A program made the position numbers and the translations under genes. Source: an uncultured Pelagibacteraceae bacterium (GTDB taxonomy: Bacteria > Pseudomonadota > Alphaproteobacteria > Pelagibacterales > Pelagibacteraceae). Taken from it: a DNA stretch of 40,138 nt. Shown piece by piece: positions 1 to 9,677 of this stretch. The notes beneath the pieces are model-generated. The model saw only the letters and a list, made by a program, of their open reading frames with translations, did no database searches and had not been told where the DNA came from. The stretch is taken from NCBI GenBank assembly GCA_902591535.1, contig CACJBA010000010.1, positions 1-40,138 on the forward strand, in the 5' to 3' direction. Every line of letters starts with the position of its first letter. Position 1 is the first letter of the stretch.

Positions 1-431
1 AAAGTTCCCCAATACATTGATTTTTTCCATTGAATTTTATCTAATAATATTGGAATAAATTCCTCTAGCAATTCATGTGTGTGCAATTTTTTTGATTTTG
101 TCTTAAAAAAATAAAATTCTCCTTTATCGGTTTTCTTTTGGTAGAGATCATTTTTTATTATTTTATTTGACCTAACAAACCCGTCTAGTGCTACCTCTGG
201 TGACTTGATATTTGGACCTTTGATTTCCTCAGATTTTAATACAGCATTTTTTTGAACACCTTCAAATAATACCACTAGTCTGTTTGGTGTTGAGTATGAT
301 GAACTTTTCTTAAATGAAATTGATTTCTCTATAAACAATTCATTAAAACTTTTAAGTAAGTCTTCCCTTAAATTTTGTTGAAGATTTGAGGGTATTTCCT
401 CACTAAATAATTCTAAAAAAAACTCTGACAT
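1..431 (-). CDS. glyS: Glycine--tRNA ligase beta subunit (N-terminal part)
   Basis: Start of the beta subunit of the bacterial heterotetrameric (alpha2beta2) glycyl-tRNA synthetase, which charges tRNA-Gly in the cytoplasm; the beta subunit carries the tRNA-binding and HD-type regions. Reading the minus strand from the ATG at 431-429 gives an uninterrupted frame of about 143 residues to the window edge. It begins [15 protein letters not shown], the family's typical opening, and includes the conserved TPNRLVV block near residue 49. Its ATG overlaps the stop of glyQ by one base (TAATG), so the two subunits should be translationally coupled. The gene runs off the left edge; only about one fifth of the usual ~690 residues is present. 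Confidence 0.93.
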   Translation of the reverse strand, partial: MSEFFLELFSEEIPSNLQQNLREDLLKSFNELFIEKSISFKKSSSYSTPNRLVVLFEGVQKNAVLKSEEIKGPNIKSPEVALDGFVRSNKIIKNDLYQKKTDKGEFYFFKTKSKKLHTHELLEEFIPILLDKIQWKKSMYWGT

Positions 432-1312
432 TATTTTTGACTATCTAACCAAACGCCTGCTGCAGATTTTGTAATATCTCTTATTCTAGCAATATAACCT
501 GCTCTTTGTGCGACACTGATTGCACCTCTTGCATCTAAAATATTAAACACATGACTAGCTTTTAAACATTGATCATATGCTGGTAAAGAAATTTTTTTTT
601 CTACCAAAGCTTTTGCCTCAGACTCATGCATTTCAAACATTTTCAAAAGTGTTTCTACATTCGCGTGTTCGAAATTGTATGCTGAAAATTCTTTTTCAGC
701 CTGGTGAAAAACTTCATTATATTTTACACCTTCATCATTCCATAATAAATCATAAACGTTTTTTTCTTTTTGAGTGAACATACAAATTCTTTCTAAACCA
801 TAAGTGATTTCAACTGATACAGGTTTACAATCAAATCCAGCCATTTGTTGAAAATAGGTGAATTGAGTAATTTCCATTCCATCACACCATACTTCCCATC
901 CCAATCCTGCAGCACCTAATGTTGGACTTTCCCAATCATCTTCAACAAACCTTATATCATGATCATTATGATCTATTCCTATAGTAGATAAACTATTTAA
1001 ATAAAGTTTTTTTATATTTTCAGGGGAAGGTTTAATTAAAACTTGAAATTGATAATAGTGTTGCAATCTGTTTGGATTATCTCCATATCTTCCATCTGTA
1101 GGTCTTCTTGATGGTTGTACGTAAGCTGCTTTCCATGGTTTAGTTCCAAGTGATCTTAGGGTAGTAGCTGGATGAAAAGTTCCTGCACCAACTTCCATAT
1201 CATAAGGCTGAAGAATAATGCATCCTTTTTTACTCCAAAATTTCTGAAGATTTAAAATTATATCTTGGAATGTTTGAATTTTTTTTTTTTCTTTTTTTAC
1301 TTTAGAAACCAT
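431..1312 (-). CDS. glyQ: Glycine--tRNA ligase alpha subunit
   Basis: Catalytic alpha subunit of glycyl-tRNA synthetase, making glycyl-adenylate and charging tRNA-Gly with the GlyS subunit. Family blocks are clear: [62 protein letters not shown] and ITYGLERI. Length from the ATG at 1312 is 293 residues, close to the usual ~300. An in-frame ATG at 1336 would add 8 residues and overlap the upstream peptidase gene by 35 bases; the 1312 ATG overlaps it by 11 bases and gives an N-terminus nearer in length to E. coli GlyQ, so I prefer it. The N-terminus is very Lys-rich, and bases 1279-1290 form a run of 12 T (A12 in the mRNA), a possible slippage site. Confidence 0.96.
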   Translation of the reverse strand: MVSKVKKEKKKIQTFQDIILNLQKFWSKKGCIILQPYDMEVGAGTFHPATTLRSLGTKPWKAAYVQPSRRPTDGRYGDNPNRLQHYYQFQVLIKPSPENIKKLYLNSLSTIGIDHNDHDIRFVEDDWESPTLGAAGLGWEVWCDGMEITQFTYFQQMAGFDCKPVSVEITYGLERICMFTQKEKNVYDLLWNDEGVKYNEVFHQAEKEFSAYNFEHANVETLLKMFEMHESEAKALVEKKISLPAYDQCLKASHVFNILDARGAISVAQRAGYIARIRDITKSAAGVWLDSQK

Positions 1313-2108
1313 ATCTTTGCCAAATTGATCTTTCATCTAAAATACTTGCTATTTGATCTACTTGATTACTAGATGAAGAAAGTTTTTGACTTAACCATCC
1401 TTTTGATTTTTCAAATTTTTTAATAATTACTTCTTCACCAAATTTATCTTTTAATATTTCATGTGCGTTACCAATTCCGTCAATCAATCCCAAATTTTTT
1501 GCTTTACTGCCTGACCAAAACTCACCTGAAAAAAGTTCTACATCAGATTTGTTTAATTTTGATCCTCTGCTTTTTTCAACAACATCTATAAAGTCTTTAT
1601 GAAGATCCAATTGAATATTTTTTAATCTTTCAATATCCTCGTTTTTTTCTTCTAAAAATGGATCAAGTGTGCTTTTATTTTTGCCAGCAGTATGAACTCT
1701 TCTTTCAACCCCAATTTTTTTTATCAACTCAGTAAATCCAAAAGAAGAATATATCACTCCTATAGATCCAATTATTGAACTTGAATTTGCATAAATTTCG
1801 TCCCCAGCACAAGAAATCAAATAACCTCCAGATGCTGCTACGTCTTCAGCGAATACAATAACTTTTTTTTTATGTTTTTTTGCTTGTTGTCTTATAAAAC
1901 TGTAGATTAAATGAGATTGAACTGGTGATCCTCCTGGAGAATTGATTGTTATAGCAACACATGTCGCTTTTTTAAGTGAAAAAGCCTTTTTAATTAGTTC
2001 TTCTTGACCTGCAAAATCTATACCTTGTTTAAATTTTCCAGCATTACCAATAACCCCACTTAATTTTAAGTGAGCAACAATTTTTTTCTTTTTAAAAAAA
2101 GAGAACAT
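1302..2108 (-). CDS. sppA: S49 family serine peptidase (SppA/SohB-like)
   Basis: Signal-peptide-peptidase-type serine protease of 268 residues. The family's Ser/Lys dyad is visible: the nucleophile in AASGGY (Ser93) and the general base in [11 protein letters not shown] (Lys145), with the preceding TINSPGGSP oxyanion block at 54-62. The fold runs from LKLSGVIG near residue 15 to a C-terminal [17 protein letters not shown] segment. No signal peptide or membrane segment is visible at the N-terminus, which begins MFSFFKKKK, so this is the short alphaproteobacterial form and may be cytoplasmic or peripheral. Its 3' end overlaps glyQ. It is transcribed away from the polyprenyl synthase across a 115-base divergent gap. 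Function as a membrane-peptide-clearing protease is inferred from the family. Confidence 0.88.
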   Translation of the reverse strand: MFSFFKKKKIVAHLKLSGVIGNAGKFKQGIDFAGQEELIKKAFSLKKATCVAITINSPGGSPVQSHLIYSFIRQQAKKHKKKVIVFAEDVAASGGYLISCAGDEIYANSSSIIGSIGVIYSSFGFTELIKKIGVERRVHTAGKNKSTLDPFLEEKNEDIERLKNIQLDLHKDFIDVVEKSRGSKLNKSDVELFSGEFWSGSKAKNLGLIDGIGNAHEILKDKFGEEVIIKKFEKSKGWLSQKLSSSSNQVDQIASILDERSIWQRYGF

Positions 2109-2223
2109 AGGTAAGTCTTACAGAATTATTTATTGAATATAAAGACTACTTATAATTGAAGAAACTGGTGCGTCAATTGATAAGTAATATATATAACTAA
2201 ATTATACTAATTTAAAAAATGTT
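2109..2223. promoter_or_regulatory. Divergent intergenic region, sppA / polyprenyl synthase
   Basis: This 115-base AT-rich gap separates two diverging starts, so it must hold promoters for both. A TTGATA at 2177-2182 and a TATACT at 2203-2208 are candidate -35 and -10 boxes for the plus-strand gene, but their 20-base spacing is longer than ideal. No strong hairpin or riboswitch-like structure is seen. Confidence 0.3.
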
Positions 2224-3237
2224 ATGGGAACAGTTGTACAGCTTAAAAATCAGATAAATGATTCATATTTTCAGCTTAAAGACTCGGTTGAAGAAAAGCT
2301 GGTTTTGACAGAAGAAAAAATAAAATCAAAATTATCTAGTGACGTACAGCTGGTTCAAAAAATGACAGATTATCACATAGAAACTGGAGGAAAAAGACTA
2401 AGAGCATTACTAACATTGGGTAGTGCAAAATTATGCGGTTACACTAGAGGCTCTAGAGATATAAATTTAGCTGCGTGTGTTGAATTAATTCACAGCGCAA
2501 CGTTGATGCATGATGATGTAATTGATGAAGGCACTGTTAGAAGAGGGAAAGAAACTTTAAACAAAGTTTGGGATAATCATTCGTCAGTTTTAATAGGAGA
2601 TTATTTATTGAGTAGATGTTTTGAAATGATGGTAGAAGACGGAAACCTAGAAGTTTTAAAATTATTATCGTCCACTTCATCAAAAATTGCTCAAGGAGAA
2701 GTTCTACAACTTCAACACAAAGGTGAAGTTGATATGCTGGAAGAAACATATTTAAAAATAATCTCAGCTAAAACTGCTGAGTTATTTGCAGCATCAACTA
2801 AAGTTGGTGCAATTTTATCTGATGCAGGAAATAAAGAAAAAGATGCTTTAGAATTTTATGGAAGAAACCTGGGATTAACTTTTCAAATAGCAGACGACAC
2901 ACTAGACTATAATGCTGAGCTCAAACAATTTGGAAAAAAAATTGGTCAAGATTTTTTTGAAGGAAAAATTACGTTACCAATAATTTTACTTTTTCAAAAA
3001 TTAGGAAATGAAGAAAAAAAAATTTTATCAAATATGTTTAAAAAAAAGTTAAGAACAAAAGATGAATTCAATCAAATTATTGCTCTTATAAATAATTTTA
3101 AAATAATTCAGGAATGCTATCAAAAAGCCCAGCACTATATAAATTTAGCCTCAAATTCTCTAAGTGTATTTAAAGACTCTAAAGAAAAAAATATTCTTAA
3201 AAGATTAACATCATTTAGTTTATCAAGAAATTTTTAA
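2224..3237 (+). CDS. ispB: Long-chain polyprenyl diphosphate synthase (octaprenyl type)
   Basis: Trans-prenyl chain elongation enzyme, probably making the side chain of ubiquinone from farnesyl-PP and isopentenyl-PP. The first Asp-rich motif is DDVID at 97-101 preceded by LIHSATLMH; the second is DDTLD at 224-228 after FQIA. GGKRLR at 55-60 binds diphosphate. Positions just before the first motif lack bulky aromatic residues, which fits a long-chain product. Length 337 matches IspB (~323). The short-chain paralogue ispA lies at 6896-7768, so the window has both farnesyl and long-chain synthases. Its stop overlaps the convergent pdxH stop by 4 bases. The exact chain length of the product cannot be read from the sequence. 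Confidence 0.9.
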   Translation: MGTVVQLKNQINDSYFQLKDSVEEKLVLTEEKIKSKLSSDVQLVQKMTDYHIETGGKRLRALLTLGSAKLCGYTRGSRDINLAACVELIHSATLMHDDVIDEGTVRRGKETLNKVWDNHSSVLIGDYLLSRCFEMMVEDGNLEVLKLLSSTSSKIAQGEVLQLQHKGEVDMLEETYLKIISAKTAELFAASTKVGAILSDAGNKEKDALEFYGRNLGLTFQIADDTLDYNAELKQFGKKIGQDFFEGKITLPIILLFQKLGNEEKKILSNMFKKKLRTKDEFNQIIALINNFKIIQECYQKAQHYINLASNSLSVFKDSKEKNILKRLTSFSLSRNF

Positions 3238-3860
3238 GGACTTAATAAAGACTTTATCCACTTCCCAGAGTTATCTTTATTATATTTTAATCTCTCGTGG
3301 ATTCTGTTCTCACCATCTAACCAAAATTCAATACTATCTGGAGATAAAATCCATCCAGACCAGTGGCTTGGTCTTGGTACATCTGATTTGTTGTTATATT
3401 TTTTTTTGTAATCTTGTATAGATTTTAATAATTGTTCTCGAGAATTTAATTCTTCACTTTGCTTAGAAGCCCATGCTCCTATTCGACTTTCATACGCTCT
3501 AGATGAATAATATTCATTTGCAACCTGATCAGAAACTAATGACACGTTTCCATTAATTCTTATTTGTCTTAAGAGACTTTTCCAATGGAAACACATCGCA
3601 GCATTTGGATTTTCTTTTAATTCATTTCCCTTTTGACTATTTAAGTTTGTATAAAATACAAATCCATCTTTGTTGAAATCTTTAAGTAAAACCATTCTTA
3701 CTGAAGGAATGTTTTTTTTATCTGATGTGGCTAAAGCAACAGCGTTTGGATCATTTGGCTCAGTTTTCTTTGCTTCCTCCATCCATTCATGAAATAATTG
3801 AATTGGATCGTCTACATCAAGAAAGCAACTATTAAGACCTAAAGAGTTTTTTTGATTCAT
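3234..3860 (-). CDS. pdxH: Pyridoxamine 5'-phosphate oxidase
   Basis: FMN enzyme that oxidises pyridoxine or pyridoxamine 5'-phosphate to pyridoxal 5'-phosphate, the last step of de novo and salvage B6 pathways. Family features in order: RMVLLKDF (FMN and substrate binding), FVFYTNLNSQKG, the MCFHWKSLLRQIRI core, SRIGAWASKQSE, and the C-terminal block WILSPDSIEFWLDGENRIHERLKY. Length 208 is usual (~210-220). It converges on the polyprenyl synthase with a 4-base overlap and diverges from aroC with only 33 bases between start codons, so the two share a promoter region (see 3876-3892). Confidence 0.95.
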   Translation of the reverse strand: MNQKNSLGLNSCFLDVDDPIQLFHEWMEEAKKTEPNDPNAVALATSDKKNIPSVRMVLLKDFNKDGFVFYTNLNSQKGNELKENPNAAMCFHWKSLLRQIRINGNVSLVSDQVANEYYSSRAYESRIGAWASKQSEELNSREQLLKSIQDYKKKYNNKSDVPRPSHWSGWILSPDSIEFWLDGENRIHERLKYNKDNSGKWIKSLLSP

Positions 3861-3875
3861 AATTTAAACAAAATA

Positions 3876-3892
3876 ATCTATATAATATAGAT
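3876..3892. promoter_or_regulatory. Palindromic bidirectional promoter between pdxH and aroC
   Basis: ATCTATA-TAA-TATAGAT is a perfect 7-base inverted repeat with a 3-base centre, in a 33-base gap between diverging start codons. It contains a consensus -10 TATAAT on the plus strand (3881-3886) and TATATT on the minus strand (3889-3884). A start 6-7 bases past the plus-strand box falls at about 3893, next to the aroC ATG at 3894, so aroC mRNA may be leaderless. No convincing -35 box was found. The palindrome could instead be an operator. Confidence 0.5.
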
Positions 3893-3893
3893 A

Positions 3894-4976
3894 ATGTCAT
3901 TTAATACTTTTGGAAAGCTATTTCGTTTCACAACTTGGGGAGAGTCTCATGGACCTGCAATTGGTTGTATTGTTGATGGTTGCCCTCCAAACATAACTCT
4001 TAAAGAGCAAGATATTCAAATAGAATTAGACAAAAGAAAACCAGGACAATCTAAATTTACAACTCAGAGAAAAGAGGACGATAAAGTTCAAATATTGTCA
4101 GGAGTGTTTGAGGGTAAAACTACAGGAACACCTATTTCTCTCATAATCTACAACAAAGATATGAGATCCAAAGATTATAGTAATATTAAAGATAAGTTCA
4201 GACCAGGTCATGCAGATTTTACTTATTTTAAAAAATATGGAATTAGAGACTACAGAGGTGGCGGCAGATCTTCTGCTAGAGAAACTGCAGCACGCGTTGC
4301 GGCCGGTGCAATAGCAAAAGTTGTACTTCAAAAAAAATTAGGTAAAAAATTTAAAGTAATTGGTGCAGTAACTCAGCTAGGAATTCTTGGATGTGATACA
4401 AATCAATGGAACGATAAAGTAATTTCAAAAAATCCATTTTTTTGTCCAGATAAATCAATGATTAAATTATGGGAAAAATATCTACTTGGTGTAAGAAAAT
4501 CAGGATCCTCATGTGGAGCAGTAATTGAAATAAGAGCAAGAGGTATCCCGGTTGGTTTAGGTGCTCCAATTTATTCAAAATTGGATACTGACATAGCTTC
4601 AGGTCTAATGAGTATTAATGCGGTTAAAGGTGTAAATATAGGTGCAGGAATGAACTCAGCACAATTAAGTGGAGAACAAAATTCAGATGAAATTTCTTTA
4701 GAAGGAAATAAATTAAAATTCAATTCAAATAAAGCGGGTGGAATTCTTGGTGGAATTTCTACGGGCCAAGAAATTATTGCATCTTTTGCTGTCAAACCAA
4801 CATCGTCAATTTTAACTAGTAGAAAAACTATAAATAAATTTGGGAAAAATACTTCAATATCTGTTAAAGGTAGACATGATCCTTGTGTAGGAATTAGAGC
4901 TGTACCAATTGGTGAAGCTATGATGAACTGTGTTTTACTTGACCACTACTTAATGAATAAAGCCCAATGTAGTTAG
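3894..4976 (+). CDS. aroC: Chorismate synthase
   Basis: Converts 5-enolpyruvylshikimate 3-phosphate to chorismate, the last common step toward Phe, Tyr, Trp, folate and ubiquinone, using reduced FMN. Family signatures: [10 protein letters not shown] at 16-25, the [13 protein letters not shown] region near 49-61, [14 protein letters not shown], and [20 protein letters not shown] near 120-139; the C-terminal [17 protein letters not shown] block is complete. Length 360 is usual. The start is the ATG directly after a palindromic promoter, with no room for a ribosome-binding site. It converges with dxs, 6 bases between stops and no terminator hairpin. Confidence 0.97.
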   Translation: MSFNTFGKLFRFTTWGESHGPAIGCIVDGCPPNITLKEQDIQIELDKRKPGQSKFTTQRKEDDKVQILSGVFEGKTTGTPISLIIYNKDMRSKDYSNIKDKFRPGHADFTYFKKYGIRDYRGGGRSSARETAARVAAGAIAKVVLQKKLGKKFKVIGAVTQLGILGCDTNQWNDKVISKNPFFCPDKSMIKLWEKYLLGVRKSGSSCGAVIEIRARGIPVGLGAPIYSKLDTDIASGLMSINAVKGVNIGAGMNSAQLSGEQNSDEISLEGNKLKFNSNKAGGILGGISTGQEIIASFAVKPTSSILTSRKTINKFGKNTSISVKGRHDPCVGIRAVPIGEAMMNCVLLDHYLMNKAQCS

Positions 4977-4982
4977 CTTAAA

Positions 4983-6899
4983 TTAATTTTTCACAACTCT
5001 TATTGTCTCTTTTTGAAACAAAATATCAGCAATTTTCTTAGAAATTTGAGAACTGTTTAATCCAGCTTTATCGTACATTTTTTTTGGATCATCTTGTTCA
5101 ATAAATTCATCTGGTAAAGTCATTGATCTAAATTTTAAACCTTTATCAAATACTCCTTTTTCAGCTAATAAATTTTTAACATGGGAACCGAAACCGCCTA
5201 TTGATCCCTCTTCAACAGTTATCATAAGCTCATGTTCCTTAGCAGATTTTAGTATAATTTCTTCGTCTAAAGGCTTAGCAAATCTGGCGTCTATCAATGT
5301 TGTTGAAACTCCTTTTGCTTTTAATTCCTCTACAGCTAACTTGCACTCCTCAAGTCGAGTACCGAGGTTTAAGATACAAACTTGTGTCCCTTGTTGAACG
5401 ACTCTCCCTTTACCAATTTCAATTTTTTCGTCTATTGATGGGAGGTCAACACCTACTCCAGTTCCTCTTGGATATCTAATTGCAGAAGGTCTGTCATTTA
5501 TATCTACTGAAGTATTAATCATTTTAACTAGTTCAGCTTCATCGCTTGCTGCCATTACTACAAAGTTAGGTAAAGTTGACAAGTAAGTTATATCAAATGA
5601 ACCAGCATGTGTTGATCCATCAGCACCAACTAATCCTGCTCTATCTATCGCAAATCTAACTGGTAAACATTGAATGGCAACATCGTGGACAACTTGATCA
5701 TATGCTCTCTGTAAAAATGTAGAATAAATTGCAGCATATGGTTTGTATCCCTCAGTTGCTAGACCAGCGGCAAAAGTTACGGCATGTTGTTCTGCTATTC
5801 CTACATCAAACATTCTATTTGGAAACTCCTTGCCAAAAATATCCATGCCAGTCCCTCCTGGCATCGCCGCTGTTATTCCTATTATTTTACTATCTTTTTT
5901 GGCATGTTTAACTAACGTGTTTGCAAATACTTTTGTATAAGCTGGAAGGTTTGATTTACTCTTTACTTGTTCGCCAGTATCAACATTAAATTTTGACACC
6001 CCATGATAATGATCATTTGCTTTTTCTGCATAAGAATAACCTTTTCCTTTTTGAGTTTTGATATGAATCATTATAGGACCCTCATGTCTTGATTCTTTTG
6101 CGTTTTTTAAAATTGGAACTAGGCTTGATAAATCATGACCATCTATAGGACCTGCATAATAAAAACCAAGTGAACTAAACAATGTACCTCCAGTAACTGC
6201 TGAACGGAAAAAATCCTCTGCTTTTCCTGCTTTGGCACTAAATCTTTTTGAAAATGCAGATGTAATTAATTTTAAAGTTTCCCTAAGACTAAAATATATC
6301 TTACCCGTAAATAATTTTGCCAAGTAAGTTCTCATTGCTCCAACTGGCTTTGCAATTGACATGTCGTTATCATTTAAAATAACAATCATTTTTGTCTTTG
6401 ATGCTCCAGCATTATTCATAGCTTCGTAAGCCATACCTGCACTAATTGCTCCATCACCTATGATGGCTATTACATTGGAAGACTTATTTTCTAATTTATT
6501 TGCCTCAGCAATTCCTAATGCTGATGAAATAGATGTTGAACTATGGGCTGCTCCAAATGGGTCATACTCGCTTTCAGATCTTTTTGTAAAACCTGATAAA
6601 CCATCACCCTGTCTTAAAGTTCTAATCTTATCTTTTCTTCCAGTTAAAATTTTATGAGGGTAAGATTGATGACCAACATCCCATATTAATTTATCATTTG
6701 GTGTGTCAAAAACATAATGAAGTGCGACTGTCAATTCAACCACTCCCAAACCAGCACCAAGGTGACCTCCTGTTTCTGAAACAGCGCTTATCATTTCCTC
6801 CCTCACCTCATCTGCTACTTTTTGTAAATTATCTTCAGAAACTTTTCTTAAATCAGATGGAAAGTTGATATCATTTAAAAATTGATAATTTTTGTTCAT
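4983..6899 (-). CDS. dxs: 1-deoxy-D-xylulose-5-phosphate synthase
   Basis: First enzyme of the MEP isoprenoid pathway: a thiamine-diphosphate enzyme condensing pyruvate and glyceraldehyde 3-phosphate. It has the transketolase-like N domain ([17 protein letters not shown], His77), the ThDP motif [17 protein letters not shown] ending in NDN, the pyrimidine domain with [15 protein letters not shown], and a C-terminal domain ending near [10 protein letters not shown]. Length 638 is usual (~620-640). It lies in a same-strand run xseB-ispA-dxs with 4-17 base overlaps, a well-known bacterial arrangement tying precursor supply to farnesyl diphosphate synthesis. It depends on ThDP; thiD and thiE-like genes lie elsewhere in the window. 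Confidence 0.97.
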   Translation of the reverse strand: MNKNYQFLNDINFPSDLRKVSEDNLQKVADEVREEMISAVSETGGHLGAGLGVVELTVALHYVFDTPNDKLIWDVGHQSYPHKILTGRKDKIRTLRQGDGLSGFTKRSESEYDPFGAAHSSTSISSALGIAEANKLENKSSNVIAIIGDGAISAGMAYEAMNNAGASKTKMIVILNDNDMSIAKPVGAMRTYLAKLFTGKIYFSLRETLKLITSAFSKRFSAKAGKAEDFFRSAVTGGTLFSSLGFYYAGPIDGHDLSSLVPILKNAKESRHEGPIMIHIKTQKGKGYSYAEKANDHYHGVSKFNVDTGEQVKSKSNLPAYTKVFANTLVKHAKKDSKIIGITAAMPGGTGMDIFGKEFPNRMFDVGIAEQHAVTFAAGLATEGYKPYAAIYSTFLQRAYDQVVHDVAIQCLPVRFAIDRAGLVGADGSTHAGSFDITYLSTLPNFVVMAASDEAELVKMINTSVDINDRPSAIRYPRGTGVGVDLPSIDEKIEIGKGRVVQQGTQVCILNLGTRLEECKLAVEELKAKGVSTTLIDARFAKPLDEEIILKSAKEHELMITVEEGSIGGFGSHVKNLLAEKGVFDKGLKFRSMTLPDEFIEQDDPKKMYDKAGLNSSQISKKIADILFQKETIRVVKN

Positions 6900-7768
6900 T
6901 TTTTTCTATTCAATATATAGTCCAATGTTTCATTTATTTTTTCAGATTTTGAACCGTATTTTCTTAAATTTTTATTAATATCTTTTATTATCTTATCACA
7001 ATACTTAATTGAGTCATCATAGCCTATTAAATTTATAAGTGTTGCCTTACCTTTTTTTTGATCTTTTCCTGTTTTTTTCCCAGCTTCCTTAGATTTGCTT
7101 TTCAAATCAATTAAATCATCAGCTATTTGGAATAAAAGACCGATTTTTGATCCAATATTTTCAAAAAATTTAATTTCTTGGATAGTTTTTTTCTTAATTA
7201 TTGCTGGAGCCGCACAACAAAAACTAAATAACATTCCTGTTTTCTTTATTTCCATTTCTAATATTTTATTCCTTGATATTTTCTTTTTCTCATAGCTCAA
7301 ATCTAAATATTGACCACCTGCTATTCCTAAATGACCTGAACATTCTGATAATTTTTTGATTAAGTTAATTTTTATATTTTCATTTAATTTCAATTTAGGA
7401 CTTGATAAAATTTCAAAAGCTAAAGTTAGTAATGAATTTCCCGCTAGAACTGCTGTAGACTCACCAAATTTAATATGAGTTGAAGGTTTTCCTCTTCTGA
7501 TATCATCATCATCCATGCAGGGTAGATCGTCATGAATAAGTGAATAAGCATGAATACATTCAACAGCTGACCCAACTATTATCAATGTTTTATAATCAAT
7601 TGAAAATAATGACCCTAAGTCTATTAAGATTTTAGATCTTATTTTTTTTCCACCTGGAAATAAACCATACTTCATTGGTGACATTAACTGAGAATTTTTC
7701 TGTGAATTAATATATTTTTTAAGAAATATATTTGTATCTTTAGCAATTTTATTAAGCTGTATTTTCAT
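6896..7768 (-). CDS. ispA: Farnesyl diphosphate synthase (short-chain)
   Basis: Short-chain trans-prenyltransferase that builds geranyl- and farnesyl-PP for quinone, undecaprenyl and other isoprenoids. The first Asp-rich motif is of the bacterial FPPS type with a two-residue insert ([18 protein letters not shown]); the second is [17 protein letters not shown] binds diphosphate near the N-terminus. Length 290 matches IspA (~299). It overlaps xseB by 17 bases and dxs by 4 bases, so the three are almost certainly one transcript. The IspA type is supported by the DDxxxxD spacing, unlike the DDVID form in the gene at 2224-3237. Confidence 0.93.
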   Translation of the reverse strand: MKIQLNKIAKDTNIFLKKYINSQKNSQLMSPMKYGLFPGGKKIRSKILIDLGSLFSIDYKTLIIVGSAVECIHAYSLIHDDLPCMDDDDIRRGKPSTHIKFGESTAVLAGNSLLTLAFEILSSPKLKLNENIKINLIKKLSECSGHLGIAGGQYLDLSYEKKKISRNKILEMEIKKTGMLFSFCCAAPAIIKKKTIQEIKFFENIGSKIGLLFQIADDLIDLKSKSKEAGKKTGKDQKKGKATLINLIGYDDSIKYCDKIIKDINKNLRKYGSKSEKINETLDYILNRKK

Positions 7769-8000
7769 TTTTTTTAGTTATCTCTTTAATTTTTTTATTT
7801 GTCTCTTCTCCAATAGATTTAAAATTTTTATGAAATTTCTTTTCAATAATATTATTTAATTTTAGAAGTTCTTGATAACTGTCAACTGAATTGTTTAAAT
7901 CGTTTTCCTTCTCTAGAGACTCTATAATCTTATTTGCTTTTTCTGTAAGCTCATCAACTGAGTACTGATCATAATCAGGTGGTAATATTTTTTCTTTCAT
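7752..8000 (-). CDS. xseB: Exodeoxyribonuclease VII small subunit
   Basis: Small helical subunit that binds several-fold to XseA to form exonuclease VII, a single-strand DNA exonuclease. The 82-residue product has the expected pair of amphipathic helices: VDELTEKANKIIESLE near 15-30 and SYQELLKLNNIIEKKF, followed by a Lys-rich tail. Length is usual (~80). The xseA partner is not in the window. Position first in xseB-ispA-dxs is a common bacterial gene order and the main support for the call, because the protein itself is short and weakly conserved. Its ATG lies only 20 bases from the diverging tsaC ATG. Confidence 0.85.
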   Translation of the reverse strand: MKEKILPPDYDQYSVDELTEKANKIIESLEKENDLNNSVDSYQELLKLNNIIEKKFHKNFKSIGEETNKKIKEITKKNENTA

Positions 8001-8020
8001 ATAATAATAATTATTAATAC
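8001..8020. promoter_or_regulatory. 20-base divergent gap xseB / tsaC with AT palindrome
   Basis: The whole space between two diverging ATG codons is 20 A/T-dominated bases. Its core TAATAATTATTA (8005-8016) is a perfect 12-base palindrome. There is no room for two separate promoters with leaders, so either this palindrome is a shared -10 region giving near-leaderless mRNAs or promoters lie inside the opposite genes. Confidence 0.4.
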
Positions 8021-8953
8021 ATGAAATTTATTCAATCAAATATCAAAAAAGCAAAAAAATATTTAGACAATAATCATTGTGTTGCGGTACCAACAGAAAC
8101 AGTTTATGGGCTGGCTGCAAACGCGTACTCGAATAGTGCTGTTAAGAAAATATTTAGTCTTAAAAAAAGACCGTTAAACAATCCACTTATTGTCCATTAT
8201 TATGATATCCAAAGACTTAGGGAGGACTGTGACATCAATGATAATTTAGTAAAACTTTACAAAAAATTTTCTCCAGGCCCAATAACTTATGTTTTGAAAT
8301 TAAAAAATAACTCTAAAATATCAAAATTTGTCACCGACAAAAAAAAAAGTATTGCTGTTCGTTTTCCTAAACATAAATTGTTCAGAAATTTATTAAAAAA
8401 TTTAGATTATCCAGTAGCTGCGCCTAGTGCAAATATATCCTCAAGATTAAGCTCGGTTAAACCATCTGATGTAAAAGAAGAATTTGGTTCAAAAATTAAA
8501 TATATTTTAAATGGAGGAAAAAGTAAAATTGGAGTTGAGTCCACAATATTAAATCTTTTAGAAAAACCATCACTTTTAAGATATGGAGGCCTAGATACTA
8601 AAAAAATTGAAAATGTTTTAAAAAAAAAATTATTAATTAAGACAAATTCAAAAAAAAAATTATCACCTGGTTTATTTACGCTGCATTACTCACCTGGGAT
8701 ACCTTTAAGAGTCAATGTTAAAAAACCAAAAAAAGATGAGGCTTATTTATTAATAAAAAAAAGAAAATCAAAATTGAAAAACTATTATTATTTATCCAAA
8801 GTAAAAAATATAAAGGAGGCTGCAAAGAATTTATATTCAACTTTAAGAAAAATTAAAAACGATGGTTATAAAAAAATTGCAGTTGAAACTATACCAAACA
8901 AAGGTCTTGGCAAAACAATTAACGATAGATTAAAGAGGGCCTCTAAATATTAA
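8021..8953 (+). CDS. tsaC: L-threonylcarbamoyladenylate synthase (Sua5/YwlC type)
   Basis: Makes threonylcarbamoyl-AMP from threonine, bicarbonate and ATP for the t6A37 modification of ANN-decoding tRNAs. The YrdC-type catalytic domain occupies about residues 1-190: VPTETVYGLAANAYS, KKRPLNNPLIVHY, SPGPITYVLK, AVRFPKH and APSANISSRLS. A C-terminal Sua5 domain follows from about residue 215, starting LSPGLFTLHYSPG, the linker known to close over the active site. Total length 310 fits the long Sua5 form rather than the short TsaC. An A10 run lies at 8339-8348. The stop overlaps the ABC ATPase start by one base (TAATG), so the three plus-strand genes are probably co-transcribed. Confidence 0.94.
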   Translation: MKFIQSNIKKAKKYLDNNHCVAVPTETVYGLAANAYSNSAVKKIFSLKKRPLNNPLIVHYYDIQRLREDCDINDNLVKLYKKFSPGPITYVLKLKNNSKISKFVTDKKKSIAVRFPKHKLFRNLLKNLDYPVAAPSANISSRLSSVKPSDVKEEFGSKIKYILNGGKSKIGVESTILNLLEKPSLLRYGGLDTKKIENVLKKKLLIKTNSKKKLSPGLFTLHYSPGIPLRVNVKKPKKDEAYLLIKKRKSKLKNYYYLSKVKNIKEAAKNLYSTLRKIKNDGYKKIAVETIPNKGLGKTINDRLKRASKY

Positions 8954-9675
8954 TGACAAATTCTATTGAAGTAATCAATCTATCAAAAAAATATAAAGAT
9001 AAAGAAGCAGTAACTAATATAAATTTTAAAATTAATGAAAATGAAATGGTTGGTTTATTGGGACCTAATGGATGTGGAAAAACTACAACTATTGGAATGA
9101 TTTTAGGATTATTAAAACCAAGTAGTGGTAAGGTTTTAATCAACGGAGAGAATATTGAAAAAAATAAAATCTCGCTTCTTCATAAAATGAATTTTATTTC
9201 ACCATATATTGAATTGCCTAAAAAACTCAAAGTTAAACAAAATTTAATTGTTTATGGAAAATTATATAATATTCAAAATTTAAATGACCGAATAGATCAC
9301 CTTGCAAATAAACTTAGATTAAAAGACCTTTTAAACAAAATTACAGGAGAACTTTCTTCTGGACAAAAAAATAGAGTGAGTCTTGCTAAAGCTTTAATAA
9401 ATGATCCAACGGTACTTTTGTTGGATGAACCCACTGCCTCATTAGATCCTGAAACCGGTGATTTTGTAAGGTCGTTTTTAGAAGATTACAAAAAGGAAAA
9501 AAAAATATCAGTTTTGCTTGCCTCCCATAATATGGAAGAAGTAAAAAGATTATGTAGTTCTGTTTTAATGATGAAAGATGGTTTAATAGTGGATAGAGGA
9601 ACACCTGAAGAGCTAATAACAAAATATGGAAGAAGAAATTTAGAGGAAGTATTTTTAGAAATTGCGAGAAAATAA
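8953..9675 (+). CDS. ABC transporter ATP-binding protein (ABC-2 exporter type)
   Basis: ATPase subunit of an exporter. All nucleotide-binding motifs are intact: Walker A GPNGCGKTT at 37-45, signature ELSSGQKNR near residue 132, Walker B TVLLLDEPTASLD directly after it, and the switch His in LLASHNMEE. Length 240 is usual for a single-domain ATPase. The C-terminal VDRGTPEELITKYGRRNLEEVF tail is typical of ATPases paired with ABC-2 permeases. The permease follows after 2 bases. Substrate is unknown; relatives of this pair move lipids, polysaccharides or drugs, and nothing in the window decides between these. Confidence 0.92.
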   Translation: MTNSIEVINLSKKYKDKEAVTNINFKINENEMVGLLGPNGCGKTTTIGMILGLLKPSSGKVLINGENIEKNKISLLHKMNFISPYIELPKKLKVKQNLIVYGKLYNIQNLNDRIDHLANKLRLKDLLNKITGELSSGQKNRVSLAKALINDPTVLLLDEPTASLDPETGDFVRSFLEDYKKEKKISVLLASHNMEEVKRLCSSVLMMKDGLIVDRGTPEELITKYGRRNLEEVFLEIARK

Positions 9676-9677
9676 AA

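Noticed and set aside
2162..2172. AAACTGGTGCG, also found at 10468-10478 at the 3' end of tRNA-Arg; possible tRNA remnant or attachment site
   Set aside because: No T-arm or other tRNA sequence follows at 2173 onward, and 11-base matches are expected by chance in 40 kb.
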